Source: Desulfobacca sp. (lineage in GTDB: Bacteria; Desulfobacterota; Desulfobaccia; Desulfobaccales; Desulfobaccaceae). Taken from it: DNA of 60,963 nt. The position numbers were made by a program, and so were the translations under genes. The stretch lies in the NCBI GenBank assembly GCA_028695935.1, contig JAQVHY010000003.1, positions 1 to 60,963 of the forward strand, read 5' to 3'. Below, in pieces: positions 8,086 to 16,461 of the stretch (position 1 is its first letter; each line of letters opens with the position of its first letter). The notes under the pieces were generated by a model. That model was not told the origin of the DNA. It ran no database searches and saw only the letters and a program-made list of their open reading frames with translations.

Positions 8086-8582
8086 GGGCCAGGTCGTGAC
8101 TCCTTAGGTTTACCAGGGAGTCCTCAGACTGGAGAACACCGCATTATCGGTGCCCGGGGCGGATGAAAGAATATTTGGGGCCCCAATATATCAGGTTAAG
8201 CTATTACCACCTGCGGGGATGGTTTTACATAGATAACAAGATCTTGTGGAGGTAAAAACCTCTCCCGGAGGGGGATCAGCAATCCCCCCTCCAGGCAAGG
8301 TCAGGCTTCAAAGAAAGGAGGTTAATCAAAGTCTGTACCGCGCTGGGGTACTGTTTACCTCGAGCAATATCTTAAAGCAGATTTTTATATATGTTAGGTT
8401 AGCCTGATCACGGCTGACCCGAGAATGGTTCTATCCCGCCCTGTTGATCCAGCCTCACGCGGCTTTCGGTCGCGACCGCCAATCTAAAAGAAATATCATT
8501 AAACAGCTTTGAAACAATTTTCACATAATCTGCTCCCTGGTTTAATGGTGAAGCAGTAATAAATATAGAGGGGAGAACCGCT
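8086..8582 (+). promoter_or_regulatory. Long hairpin-rich leader upstream of rny
   Basis: About 500 bases without a convincing gene. Clear hairpins are GAGGT-AAAA-ACCTC (8249-8262), GGAGGGGGAT/ATCCCCCCTCC (8267-8292), GTACC/GGTAC (8335-8351), GGTTAGCC/GGCTGACC (8397-8419) and a CGGTCGCGACCG palindrome near 8468. Between 8136 and 8153 CACCG/CGGTG also pairs. The stretch could be a second small RNA or the long 5' leader of rny. No known riboswitch was recognised. GAGGGGAGAACC just before the rny ATG is the ribosome site. Confidence 0.4.
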
Positions 8583-10154
8583 ATGGGTTGGCCGGGAGGA
8601 TCGACCACACTGCTAGTGATAGTAGTGATTGGCGGCTTAGGTCTGCTGGCCGGCTTCTATCTCCGCAAAATGATCCTGGAATCCCGGATCAAATCTGTGG
8701 AGTGCCTGGCTAAGAAAATGTTGGACGAAGCCAGGAAAGAGGCCGAAGGCATCAGAAAGGAAGCCAGTCTTCAGGCAAAGGATCAGCTTTATCAATTAAA
8801 AGTCGAGTTCGATAAGGAGGCCCGGGAACGTCGGCTAGAATTAAATATCTTAGAGAAACGGCTGCTGCAAAAAGAGGAGCACCTGGAACGCAAAACCGCT
8901 ACCCTGGACGCCAAAGACTCGGAATTGGCCAAGCGGGAAAAAGCCATCGTCAAGACCGAAAAAGGCTTACAAGAACAGGAAAACCGTTATCAGCAATTAA
9001 TCCAGGAACAAAAAAACCAGTTGGAGCGCCTGGCGGGTATCAGTTCGGAAGAGGCCCGCAGTCTTCTGCTCCAGGCCTTGGAACGAGAGATTCGCACTGA
9101 TGCCGCCCGCATGGTCAAAAGGGTCGAGGCCGAGGCCCGGGAACTGGCCGATAAGAAGGCCAAAGAGGTAATCGCCCTGGCCATTAAACGCTATGCCGGT
9201 GATTATGTGGCCGAGCAGACGGTGTCGGTGATAAACTTACCCAACGAAGAGATGAAAGGCCGGATCATCGGTCGAGAAGGCCGTAATATCCGGGCTATTG
9301 AAGCTGCCACCGGGATCGACGTCATCATTGACGATACTCCCGAGGCGGTAATTCTTTCCGGGTTTAATCCTATCCGCCGGGAGGTAGCCCGGCTGTCGTT
9401 GGAGCGCTTGATTACCGATGGTCGTATCCATCCGGCCCGGATTGAGGAAATTGTTGACAAAGTGACCCAGGAAATGGAGGTCAATGTCCGGGAAGCTGGT
9501 GAAGAGGCGGCCTTTGACGTGGGCGTGCACGGTCTGCACCCGGAATTGATCAAGCTCTTGGGAAAGCTTAAATACCGCACCAGTTTCGCCCAGAATGTCC
9601 TCCAACATTCAAAGGAAGTTGCTTTCCTGTGCGGTATTATGGCCTCGGAACTGGGAGTTAATGTCAAACAGGCCAAACGGGCCGGGCTGTTGCATGATTT
9701 GGGTAAAGCGGTGGACCACGAAATTGAGGGTCCACATGCCCTGATCGGGGCGGAATTAGCCAAACGTTACGGCGAGTCGCCCAAGGTCGTGCATGCCATC
9801 GCGGCTCATCATGAGGATGTCCCGCCGGAAAGTTTGTTGGCCATCCTGGTGCAAGCCGCCGATACATTATCCGGAGCCCGGCCGGGAGCCCGACGGGAAA
9901 TGCTGGAGTCCTATGTCAAACGGCTGGAGGAACTGGAAAAGATTGCCCGTTCCTTTAATGGCGTCAGTAAGACTTACGCCATCCAGGCCGGTCGCGAGGT
10001 TCGCCTGATCGTGGACAGCGACCAGCTCAGCGATGAGGAGGCGGTATTGCTCAGCCGGGAGGTAGCCAAAGAGGTGGAGAAGAAGCTGACCTATCCCGGA
10101 CAGATCAAGGTTACAGTAATCCGTGAGACCCGGGCCGTAGAATATGCCCGTTAA
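8583..10154 (+). CDS. rny: Ribonuclease Y
   Basis: A 523-residue membrane-anchored endoribonuclease that starts mRNA decay. Domains appear in the family order. There is an N-terminal membrane segment (LLVIVVIGGLGLLAGFYL), then a long charged coiled coil to about residue 200. A KH domain follows (GRIIGREGRNIRAIEAATG), then an HD domain with the catalytic pair in LLHDLGKAVDHE and HAIAAHHED, and the conserved C-terminal domain. Length is normal. The ATG is preceded by a strong GAGGGGAGAA site. The order zapA, 6S RNA, rny, ymdB is typical of deltaproteobacteria. Confidence 0.97.
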   Translation: MGWPGGSTTLLVIVVIGGLGLLAGFYLRKMILESRIKSVECLAKKMLDEARKEAEGIRKEASLQAKDQLYQLKVEFDKEARERRLELNILEKRLLQKEEHLERKTATLDAKDSELAKREKAIVKTEKGLQEQENRYQQLIQEQKNQLERLAGISSEEARSLLLQALEREIRTDAARMVKRVEAEARELADKKAKEVIALAIKRYAGDYVAEQTVSVINLPNEEMKGRIIGREGRNIRAIEAATGIDVIIDDTPEAVILSGFNPIRREVARLSLERLITDGRIHPARIEEIVDKVTQEMEVNVREAGEEAAFDVGVHGLHPELIKLLGKLKYRTSFAQNVLQHSKEVAFLCGIMASELGVNVKQAKRAGLLHDLGKAVDHEIEGPHALIGAELAKRYGESPKVVHAIAAHHEDVPPESLLAILVQAADTLSGARPGARREMLESYVKRLEELEKIARSFNGVSKTYAIQAGREVRLIVDSDQLSDEEAVLLSREVAKEVEKKLTYPGQIKVTVIRETRAVEYAR

Positions 10155-10170
10155 GGAGTTCTGGTTGGTA

Positions 10171-10253
10171 GTTTTCGTTCTTAGTTTTAGTTGAGAGTTT
10201 TGGTTGATAAAAAACAAAACCATCAGCTAAAACTAAAACTATCAACTAAAACC
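10171..10253. repeat. AT-rich inverted period-7 repeat between rny and ymdB
   Basis: The spacer is made of degenerate AGTTTTx-type units on the left and their complements (AACTAAA, ACTATCA) on the right, separated by an A-rich centre. It can fold into a weak long hairpin. It may act as a processing site or simply be expanded low-complexity sequence. Confidence 0.6.
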
Positions 10254-10255
10254 AA

Positions 10256-11038
10256 ATGAAAATCTTTTTCATCGGTGACATCATGGGGGCACCGGGACGC
10301 CGGGCCATTGCCCATCTGCTCCACAAGGTGGTTGATCAGCATCAGATCGATCTGGTGGTCGCCAACGGCGAAAATGCGGCCGGCGGCATCGGCATTACCC
10401 CGCCCCTGGCTGAGCAACTGTTGGGACAAGGAATCGATATCCTGACCAGCGGCAACCACCTATGGAAACATAAAGAGATTATCCCCTATCTGGAGTCCAG
10501 TGACCGCCTGTTGCGCCCGGCCAATTACCCGCCTGAGACCCCGGGACAGGGATTGGCCATAGTGGAGACCCCGGCCGGGGAACCCGTGGCCATCTTCAAT
10601 CTGGAAGGTCGGGTGTTCATGAGTCCGTTGGAGTGCCCTTTTAGGTGCGCGGATCGGCAACTGGCCACTATCCCCTCAGAGGTGCGGGTTATTCTGGTAG
10701 ATTTCCATGCCGAGGCGACCAGCGAAAAGCAGGCCCTGGGGTGGTATCTGGACGGCCGGGTCAGCGCGGTGATCGGCACTCATACTCATGTGCAGACCGC
10801 GGATGAACGCATTCTGCCGGGAGGGACCGGGTATCTTACCGACGCCGGGTTTACCGGTCCCTGTGATTCGGTAATCGGCATGAATAAGGATGTCATTATC
10901 GAGCGCTTCTTGACGCAGCGCCCGCAACAATTTAAAGTAGCCACTCAAAATATCCAATTACAGGGGGTGGTCCTCAATATTAATTCGGAAGGGCGATGTC
11001 TGGACCTGACCAGAATCCAATTACCTTTAAGATCATGA
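10256..11038 (+). CDS. ymdB: YmdB-type metallophosphoesterase (cyclic nucleotide phosphodiesterase)
   Basis: A 260-residue calcineurin-like phosphoesterase of the YmdB family (TIGR00282), which binds two metal ions and in Bacillus hydrolyses 2',3'-cyclic nucleotides. Metal-binding motifs are visible in order: GDIMGAPGRRAI, ANGENAAGG, SGNHLW, DFHAEATSEK and GTHTHVQTADE. Length matches the family. It follows rny by about 100 bases filled by an AT-rich repeat, and the pair rny-ymdB is conserved widely, which links it to RNA turnover. Confidence 0.93.
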   Translation: MKIFFIGDIMGAPGRRAIAHLLHKVVDQHQIDLVVANGENAAGGIGITPPLAEQLLGQGIDILTSGNHLWKHKEIIPYLESSDRLLRPANYPPETPGQGLAIVETPAGEPVAIFNLEGRVFMSPLECPFRCADRQLATIPSEVRVILVDFHAEATSEKQALGWYLDGRVSAVIGTHTHVQTADERILPGGTGYLTDAGFTGPCDSVIGMNKDVIIERFLTQRPQQFKVATQNIQLQGVVLNINSEGRCLDLTRIQLPLRS

Positions 11039-11069
11039 ATAACCTATAAAAATATCTGGAGTAATAAAA

Positions 11070-11792
11070 ATGCGACGATCATTGAACGCTTGGCTGGTTG
11101 TTACGGCGCTGATCTTCATGGGCTGTGCCACTTATCAGTCGCGGGTAACCCCGTTTAAATTGCCCCAGGCTTATCCCAACGTGCAGCAAATCAATGGCAC
11201 TGCTATTGCTGCCCGGGCCTGGGACCGGGAAGAGGAAGCGCGGGCCGCCTTTGGCTTCAACATTATCAAAGCCGGGTTATTGCCGGTGCAGGTAGTCTTT
11301 GACAACCAGGGCTCCCAGACCTTACAGATCAATCCCAGTCAAACCTTTTTAGTTAACTACAACAATGAATTATTTCCGGTGCTAGATGATCAGATCGCCT
11401 ATGATCGGGTCAGCCAGGCCTCCGACTTTTCCGAAGCAGTGCGCGGCTTCACCAAAGGCGGATTTTTGGGTGGGGCGGCCGGTGCCCTGATCGGTGCCGC
11501 GGTTGGAGTAGTTGCGGGCCGCGATGCCGGAGATTACGCCATGCGCGGCGCGGTGGCCGGGGCGGCGACCGGAGCAGTCCTGGGAGCCGGGACCGGGGGC
11601 AGTTCCGACCTGGGTCGGACGATTACCGAGGACCTTTATAACCGGAGTCTGACCAATAATCCCATCAAGCCGCAGGAAGTGGCGCAAGGCATTATCCTGT
11701 TTCCCGCGGAAGCGGGACGGCCGCAAGTGCTGAGATTACAAATCAAAGAAAAAGAAACGGAAAAGACCACTAATTTAAACCTGATCCTTTAA
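11070..11792 (+). CDS. Putative outer-membrane lipoprotein with glycine-zipper segment
   Basis: A 240-residue protein with a lipoprotein signal: charged MRRS, a hydrophobic run, and the lipobox FMGC with Cys near residue 19. The middle holds a glycine-rich segment (GGFLGGAAGALIGAAVGVV and AGAATGAVLGAGTGG) resembling glycine-zipper membrane motifs. The flanking parts look like beta-rich soluble sequence. No enzymatic motif is visible. It lies 31 bases after ymdB and may share its transcript. Function unknown; a cell-envelope location is well supported by the signal. Confidence 0.8.
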   Translation: MRRSLNAWLVVTALIFMGCATYQSRVTPFKLPQAYPNVQQINGTAIAARAWDREEEARAAFGFNIIKAGLLPVQVVFDNQGSQTLQINPSQTFLVNYNNELFPVLDDQIAYDRVSQASDFSEAVRGFTKGGFLGGAAGALIGAAVGVVAGRDAGDYAMRGAVAGAATGAVLGAGTGGSSDLGRTITEDLYNRSLTNNPIKPQEVAQGIILFPAEAGRPQVLRLQIKEKETEKTTNLNLIL

Positions 11793-11834
11793 CCCCGACA
11801 ACCAGGGGGATGAGCCCGACCACTGTGAGCTAAT

Positions 11835-12032
11835 ATGGAATTTCGGCAAGTAATTGATCTGATGCGGCTGAAAGAGGAATTTATCAAGGAAAATCTGGAA
11901 CTGATCCCCCGGGAATTTCAGCCTTATGCTGCGGCTTGGCGGGTGTCGGCGGCCCATTTTGTGGATCTATTTTTGGAGTACCTGGATCGACAGGGACTGG
12001 AAATTTCCTTTAAACGCGGTTTTTCCGACTAG
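11835..12032 (+). CDS. Small conserved-looking hypothetical protein
   Basis: A 65-residue protein (MEFRQVIDLMRLKEEF...) with amphipathic helices and no recognisable domain. The ATG start, codon use like its neighbours and position 42 bases after the lipoprotein gene favour a real gene. I do not recognise the family. The 120-base spacer after it leads to sucC and contains a weak CCCGG/CCGGG pairing. Confidence 0.55.
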   Translation: MEFRQVIDLMRLKEEFIKENLELIPREFQPYAAAWRVSAAHFVDLFLEYLDRQGLEISFKRGFSD

Positions 12033-12155
12033 CAGCCCGGCACTACTAAAGAATTCCGGGAATTTGAGGTTGACGGCGGTAAGATATTAGATTTAAATGA
12101 ACACAGCTTATACTATTCTGCACTATCGGGAGATTCTCTGGGCAAAGGACTAAAT

Positions 12156-13313
12156 ATGAAAATCCACGAATATCAGGCTAAACAGTTATTGAAAAAGTTC
12201 GACGTGCCGATCCCCCAGGGTGGGCTGGCGGCCGATCCCCATGAGGCTTATCAGATTGCCGAAGCGCTCGGGGGTGAGACCTATGTCGTCAAGGCCCAGA
12301 TCCACGCCGGCGGCCGCGGTAAAGGCGGCGGCGTCAAGGTGGCCACCGACTTAGATGAGGTCCGGCAACTGGCCGAAGCCATCCTGGGCATGACCCTGGT
12401 GACCCATCAGACCGGCCCGGAAGGCCGGGTGGTCCAGAAGGTCCTGGTGGAACAGGCCCTGGACATCAAGCAGGAGCTTTATCTGGGTATCGTCATTGAC
12501 CGGGCCCAGGCCCGGCCGGTGATCATGATGAGCGCCGCCGGGGGCATGGAGATCGAAGAAGTGGCGGCCCGTACCCCGGAGCTGATCGTCAAAGAGGCCA
12601 TCGACCCGGCCGTCGGCCTGATGCCTTACCAGACCCGCAACCTGGCCTTTGGGGTAGGGCTGGATGGGGCCTTGATCCGCACCGCCTCCAGTTTTATCAG
12701 CAATCTTTACCAGATGTTTATGGCCTATGACTGCTCCCTGGTGGAAATCAACCCCCTGGTAATTACCACCGACGGCCAGATGCTGGCCCTGGACGCCAAG
12801 GTCAATTTCGACGATAACGCCCTGTATCGCCATAAGGACTTGATCGAACTCGAAGACCCGAACGAAATCGATCCCCTCGAACTGGAGGCCAAGAAACATA
12901 ATCTTAACTATATCCGGCTGGATGGCACGGTCGGGGCGATGGTCAACGGGGCGGGCCTGGCTATGGCGACCATGGACCTGATCAAGCTGGCCGGGGCCGA
13001 ACCGGCCAATTTCCTGGACGTCGGCGGCGGCGCCAGCGCCGATATGATTACCAATGGCTTTCGGATTATCCTGGGTGACCCGCGGGTCAAGGCCATCCTG
13101 ATCAATATCTTCGGCGGCATCCTGCGCTGCGATGTCCTGGCTCAGGGGGTGCTGGAGGCGGCTAAACAGGTAGAGGTCAAGGTGCCGATCATCATCCGCC
13201 TGGAAGGCACCCGCTGCGAGATCGGCCGCGACCTGTTAAAAGATTCGGGCCTCAACTTCACCGTGGCCGGGGACATGCTGGACGCGGCGCACAAGGTGGC
13301 GGCGTTGGCCTAA
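12156..13313 (+). CDS. sucC: Succinate-CoA ligase (ADP-forming) beta subunit
   Basis: A 385-residue ATP-grasp protein, the nucleotide-binding subunit of succinyl-CoA synthetase, which interconverts succinyl-CoA and succinate with ATP formation. Family features include [12 protein letters not shown] at the N-terminus, the glycine-rich [12 protein letters not shown] loop, EINPLVIT and [13 protein letters not shown]. Length is standard. AAAGGA precedes the ATG. It forms a pair with sucD after a 111-base spacer that contains a heptamer repeat. Confidence 0.97.
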   Translation: MKIHEYQAKQLLKKFDVPIPQGGLAADPHEAYQIAEALGGETYVVKAQIHAGGRGKGGGVKVATDLDEVRQLAEAILGMTLVTHQTGPEGRVVQKVLVEQALDIKQELYLGIVIDRAQARPVIMMSAAGGMEIEEVAARTPELIVKEAIDPAVGLMPYQTRNLAFGVGLDGALIRTASSFISNLYQMFMAYDCSLVEINPLVITTDGQMLALDAKVNFDDNALYRHKDLIELEDPNEIDPLELEAKKHNLNYIRLDGTVGAMVNGAGLAMATMDLIKLAGAEPANFLDVGGGASADMITNGFRIILGDPRVKAILINIFGGILRCDVLAQGVLEAAKQVEVKVPIIIRLEGTRCEIGRDLLKDSGLNFTVAGDMLDAAHKVAALA

Positions 13314-13370
13314 AAGACCGATTGGCGGCTCCATGACTCACCCATAACTTATAAGAATCTTATAGGACTT

Positions 13371-13402
13371 CAACCTTGAACCTTGAACTTTGAACTTTGA
13401 AC
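13371..13402. repeat. Heptanucleotide tandem repeat (gaacctt) between sucC and sucD
   Basis: Four full 7-base units (caacctt, gaacctt, gaacttt, gaacttt) plus a partial fifth. It is the same unit family as the array after fur at 4913. It lies inside the sucC-sucD spacer, so it is probably transcribed. Confidence 0.85.
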
Positions 13403-13424
13403 TATCTAAGCAGAAAGCGACAAC

Positions 13425-14297
13425 ATGAGCGTTTTGGTAAATCATGATACTCGACTGGTGGTGCAAGGGATTACTGGCAAGGAAGGCTCCTTTCATACCC
13501 GGCAATGTGTGGAATACGGTACTAAGGTAGTGGCCGGGGTGACGCCGGGCAAGGGCGGCCAACATATGGACGAGATCCCGGTATTTAATACCGTAAAGCA
13601 GGCGGTGGCCCAGGCCGGGGCCAACACCGCGATGATCTTTGTGCCCCCGGCCTTTGCCGCGGATGCCATCCTGGAGGCCGCCGAGGCCGGGATCAAGGTG
13701 ATCGTCTGCATTACCGAGGGCATTCCCACCCTGGACATGGTGAAGGTGGCGCGCTATCTGGAAGGCACCGATATTCGGCTGATCGGCCCCAATTGCCCTG
13801 GCATCATCTCGCCGGGCCAGGCCAAGGTGGGGATCATGCCGGGCCAGATTCATCAACCCGGTCCGATCGGGGTGGTGTCGCGCAGCGGCACTTTGACCTA
13901 CGAAGCGGTCTATCAGCTAACCTTGCAGGGGCTGGGGCAATCCACCTGTGTGGGCATCGGCGGCGATCCGATCATCGGTACTAATTTCATTGATATGCTG
14001 CGGCTGTTTCAGGCCGATTTCCAGACCAGTGGTATTGTCTTAATCGGCGAGATCGGCGGCACTGCCGAAGAAGAGGCCGCAGCTTTTATTAAGGCGGAGG
14101 TCAGCAAGCCGGTCGTGGCCTTCATTGCCGGGCAGACCGCGCCGCCGGGCAAACGCATGGGTCATGCCGGGGCCATCATCTCCGGGGGCAGCGGCAAGGC
14201 CGCGGATAAGATGGCCGCCTTGGAAGCGGCAGGCATTACCGTGGTCCGCAACATCGGCGAGTTAGGGGCAATCTGTAAAAAGGTTATGGGCGCTTGA
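13425..14297 (+). CDS. sucD: Succinate-CoA ligase alpha subunit
   Basis: A 290-residue CoA-binding subunit of succinyl-CoA synthetase. The N-terminal Rossmann part has [14 protein letters not shown]. The middle has [10 protein letters not shown] and [12 protein letters not shown]. The active-site histidine that carries the phosphate is in [17 protein letters not shown]. Length is normal. It is the partner of sucC directly upstream and works in the oxidative or reductive TCA cycle. The next gene, queH, starts only 7 bases after its stop. Confidence 0.97.
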   Translation: MSVLVNHDTRLVVQGITGKEGSFHTRQCVEYGTKVVAGVTPGKGGQHMDEIPVFNTVKQAVAQAGANTAMIFVPPAFAADAILEAAEAGIKVIVCITEGIPTLDMVKVARYLEGTDIRLIGPNCPGIISPGQAKVGIMPGQIHQPGPIGVVSRSGTLTYEAVYQLTLQGLGQSTCVGIGGDPIIGTNFIDMLRLFQADFQTSGIVLIGEIGGTAEEEAAAFIKAEVSKPVVAFIAGQTAPPGKRMGHAGAIISGGSGKAADKMAALEAAGITVVRNIGELGAICKKVMGA

Positions 14298-14304
14298 TGG
14301 CTTT

Positions 14305-14847
14305 ATGAAAATTTTATTACATATCTGCTGTGCGCCGTGCGCCCTCTACCCGCGGCAGGAGCTCAGCGGGGCCAAAATGGAGGTGCACGGCTATTTTTAT
14401 AACCCGAATATTCAACCCTACCAGGAACTTGAACGCCGGTTAAGCACCCTGGAAGATTACGCCGCCAGCTCCGGCCTCCCCCTGATCGTGGACCGGCGTT
14501 ATGAACTGGAGGAATTCTTGCGCCTGATGGTCTTTCGCGAACAGCAGCGCTGCCGGATCTGTTACCATCTGCGGTTAAAAGGCACGGCCCACGTAGCCCG
14601 GCACGGCAAGTTTGACGCCTTTAGCACTACCCTACTCTACAGCAAACAACAGCAACACGACCTGATCCGGGAAATCGGCGAGCAGGTCGGCCGCGAATTG
14701 GGGGTACCCTTCTACTATCAGGATTTTCGTCCGGGCTGGAAGCAAGGCATAGAGGAATCAAAGCGGCTCGGGCTTTATCGGCAGAGTTACTGCGGTTGTA
14801 TTTACAGCGAACGGGATCGGTATTATCACCCAGAAAAAAAGAAATAA
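14305..14847 (+). CDS. queH: Epoxyqueuosine reductase QueH
   Basis: A 180-residue protein of the QueH (formerly DUF208) family, the iron-sulfur reductase for the last step of queuosine synthesis in tRNA, unrelated to the cobalamin-dependent QueG. The CCAPC motif near the N-terminus, CRICYHLRL in the middle, and FDAFSTTLLYSKQQQHD and YCGCIYSE near the end match the family. Only 7 bases separate it from sucD, so it is probably cotranscribed. FolE2 at the far right of this window could feed the same pathway. Confidence 0.88.
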   Translation: MKILLHICCAPCALYPRQELSGAKMEVHGYFYNPNIQPYQELERRLSTLEDYAASSGLPLIVDRRYELEEFLRLMVFREQQRCRICYHLRLKGTAHVARHGKFDAFSTTLLYSKQQQHDLIREIGEQVGRELGVPFYYQDFRPGWKQGIEESKRLGLYRQSYCGCIYSERDRYYHPEKKK

Positions 14848-14849
14848 TT

Positions 14850-14914
14850 CCACGCCCAGACGCAAAGACGCAAAGTAATTTAACTAACTCTTAGCGTCTT
14901 GGCGACTTGGCGTG
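14850..14914. repeat. Inverted repeat with period-8 units before cobA-hemD
   Basis: Two arms of about 25 bases, the left built from agacgcaa units and the right from cttggcga units, are near-complementary and separated by an AT-rich centre. The ORF track's TTG start of the next gene (14899) falls inside the right arm, which argues for the downstream ATG. It may act as an attenuator or as an mRNA-stabilising hairpin. Confidence 0.65.
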
Positions 14915-14922
14915 AGAAAATA

Positions 14923-16461
14923 ATGACTAAAGACACTAAAGGCATAGTCTATCTGGTGGGCGCCGGGCCCGGCGATCCCGGTCTGATCACCCAGCGCGGT
15001 CTGGAGGTGCTCCAGCAGGCCGACTGCCTGGTTTATGATTATCTGGCTAATCAGACCCTGCTGGCGGCCGCGCCGCCGGAGGCCGAAATCATTTATGTGG
15101 GCAAACGCGGCGGCGATCACACCCTGAGCCAGGCTAAAATCAACCAGTTGCTGGTGGCCAAGGCCCAGGCCGGTCTAAAAGTCGTGCGCCTCAAGGGCGG
15201 CGATCCCTATATCTTTGGCCGCGGCGGGGAAGAAGCCGAGGAATTAGCCCAACACGGCATTCCCTTTGAAGTGGTGCCGGGCATCAGCTCGGCCGTAGCG
15301 GTCCCGGCCTACGCCGGGATCCCGCTGACCCATCGGCGCTATGCCTCGCTGGTGTCCTTAATCACCGGCCACGAAGACCCCACCAAGCCAGAGAGCGCCA
15401 TCCCCTGGGAGATTCTGGCGCACAGCCCCGGCACCCTGGTCTTTCTGATGGGGGTGAAAAACCTGGCCGAAATCACCGAACAGTTACAGGCCCGGGGCAA
15501 ACCCCCTGCCACCCCCGCCGCAGTGATTCAGCAAGGGACCACGCCCGCCCAACTTACGGTCAGCGGCACCCTAAAGAATATTACCGCCTTCGCCCAAGCC
15601 GCAGGCATTCAACCCCCGGCGGTGCTGGTCGTGGGCGGAGTGGTAGAATTGCGCCCTAAGCTCAATTGGTTCGAAACCCGGCCCCTGTGGGGCAAGCGGG
15701 TGGTGGTGACCCGCTCCCGGGAGCAGGCCAGCGCCTTTGTAAAACTATTGGCGGCCCAGGGGGCAACGTGTATGGAGGTCCCCACCATCCAGATGCAACC
15801 CCCGGATAGCTATGCTGGCCTGGATAACGCCTTAGGACAACTCTCGCGCTATGACTGGTTAATCCTGACCAGCACTAATGGGGTCAAGGCCTTTATGACC
15901 CGGCTGCTCCAGTCCGGGCAGGATGTGCGGGCCTTGGGGAGTCTAAAGATTGCCGCTATTGGCGCGGCTACCGCCCAGGCTTTGCGGGAATACAGTCTGG
16001 TCGCGGATTGTGTGCCCACGGATTACCGGGCCGAGGGCCTGGTGGCCAGCCTAGGCCCGCAGATCCGCCCCGGAAGCCTGATCCTGCTGCCCCGGGCCCA
16101 GGTAGCGCGGGAAGTGTTGCCCCAGGAACTGGAGAGACGGGGGGCCTTGGTGGATGTCGTGGCCGCCTATAAGACCGTCCCGGGGCCGGGCTTGCCCCCC
16201 GAAGTCGAGGCCCGGTTTCAGCAGGGCCAGGTGGACGTTTTGACCTTTACCAGTTCTTCCACGGTAACCAACTTTGCCGCCCTGGTCGGCGAGGCGCGTT
16301 TTCCGGAACTGGCGGCCCCGGCGGTAATCGCGGCCATCGGCCCGATCACCGCGCAAACCCTGGAAAGATATGGCCTAAAGGCTCAGATTCAGCCCCAGAC
16401 TTACACGATTGCGGCCCTGACCGCGGCCATCGTGGCCTATTTCACCAAGAGTCCGGAATGA
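14923..16461 (+). CDS. cobA-hemD: Uroporphyrinogen-III C-methyltransferase / uroporphyrinogen-III synthase fusion
   Basis: A bifunctional tetrapyrrole enzyme of 512 residues. The first 250 or so residues are the SAM-dependent methylase that makes precorrin-2 (VGAGPGDPGLIT, VRLKGGDPYIFGRGGEEAEEL, VVPGISSA, GIPLTHRRYAS). The rest is the HemD synthase (GKRVVVTRSREQASAFVKLL, LILTSTNGVKAF, DVLTFTSSSTV). Together they turn hydroxymethylbilane into the siroheme and cobamide precursor. The fusion is common in Desulfobacterota and clostridia. The ATG at 14923 is chosen because the upstream TTG lies in a repeat. The helicase gene overlaps its stop by 4 bases (ATGA). No other heme gene is nearby. Confidence 0.95.
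   Translation: MTKDTKGIVYLVGAGPGDPGLITQRGLEVLQQADCLVYDYLANQTLLAAAPPEAEIIYVGKRGGDHTLSQAKINQLLVAKAQAGLKVVRLKGGDPYIFGRGGEEAEELAQHGIPFEVVPGISSAVAVPAYAGIPLTHRRYASLVSLITGHEDPTKPESAIPWEILAHSPGTLVFLMGVKNLAEITEQLQARGKPPATPAAVIQQGTTPAQLTVSGTLKNITAFAQAAGIQPPAVLVVGGVVELRPKLNWFETRPLWGKRVVVTRSREQASAFVKLLAAQGATCMEVPTIQMQPPDSYAGLDNALGQLSRYDWLILTSTNGVKAFMTRLLQSGQDVRALGSLKIAAIGAATAQALREYSLVADCVPTDYRAEGLVASLGPQIRPGSLILLPRAQVAREVLPQELERRGALVDVVAAYKTVPGPGLPPEVEARFQQGQVDVLTFTSSSTVTNFAALVGEARFPELAAPAVIAAIGPITAQTLERYGLKAQIQPQTYTIAALTAAIVAYFTKSPE

Noticed and set aside
9203-9763. 186-residue minus-strand ORF over rny
   Set aside because: It is antisense to the KH and HD domains of RNase Y, with Ser/Arg-rich shadow composition.
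12351-12899. 182-residue minus-strand ORF over sucC
   Set aside because: It is antisense to sucC, which has all family motifs in frame.
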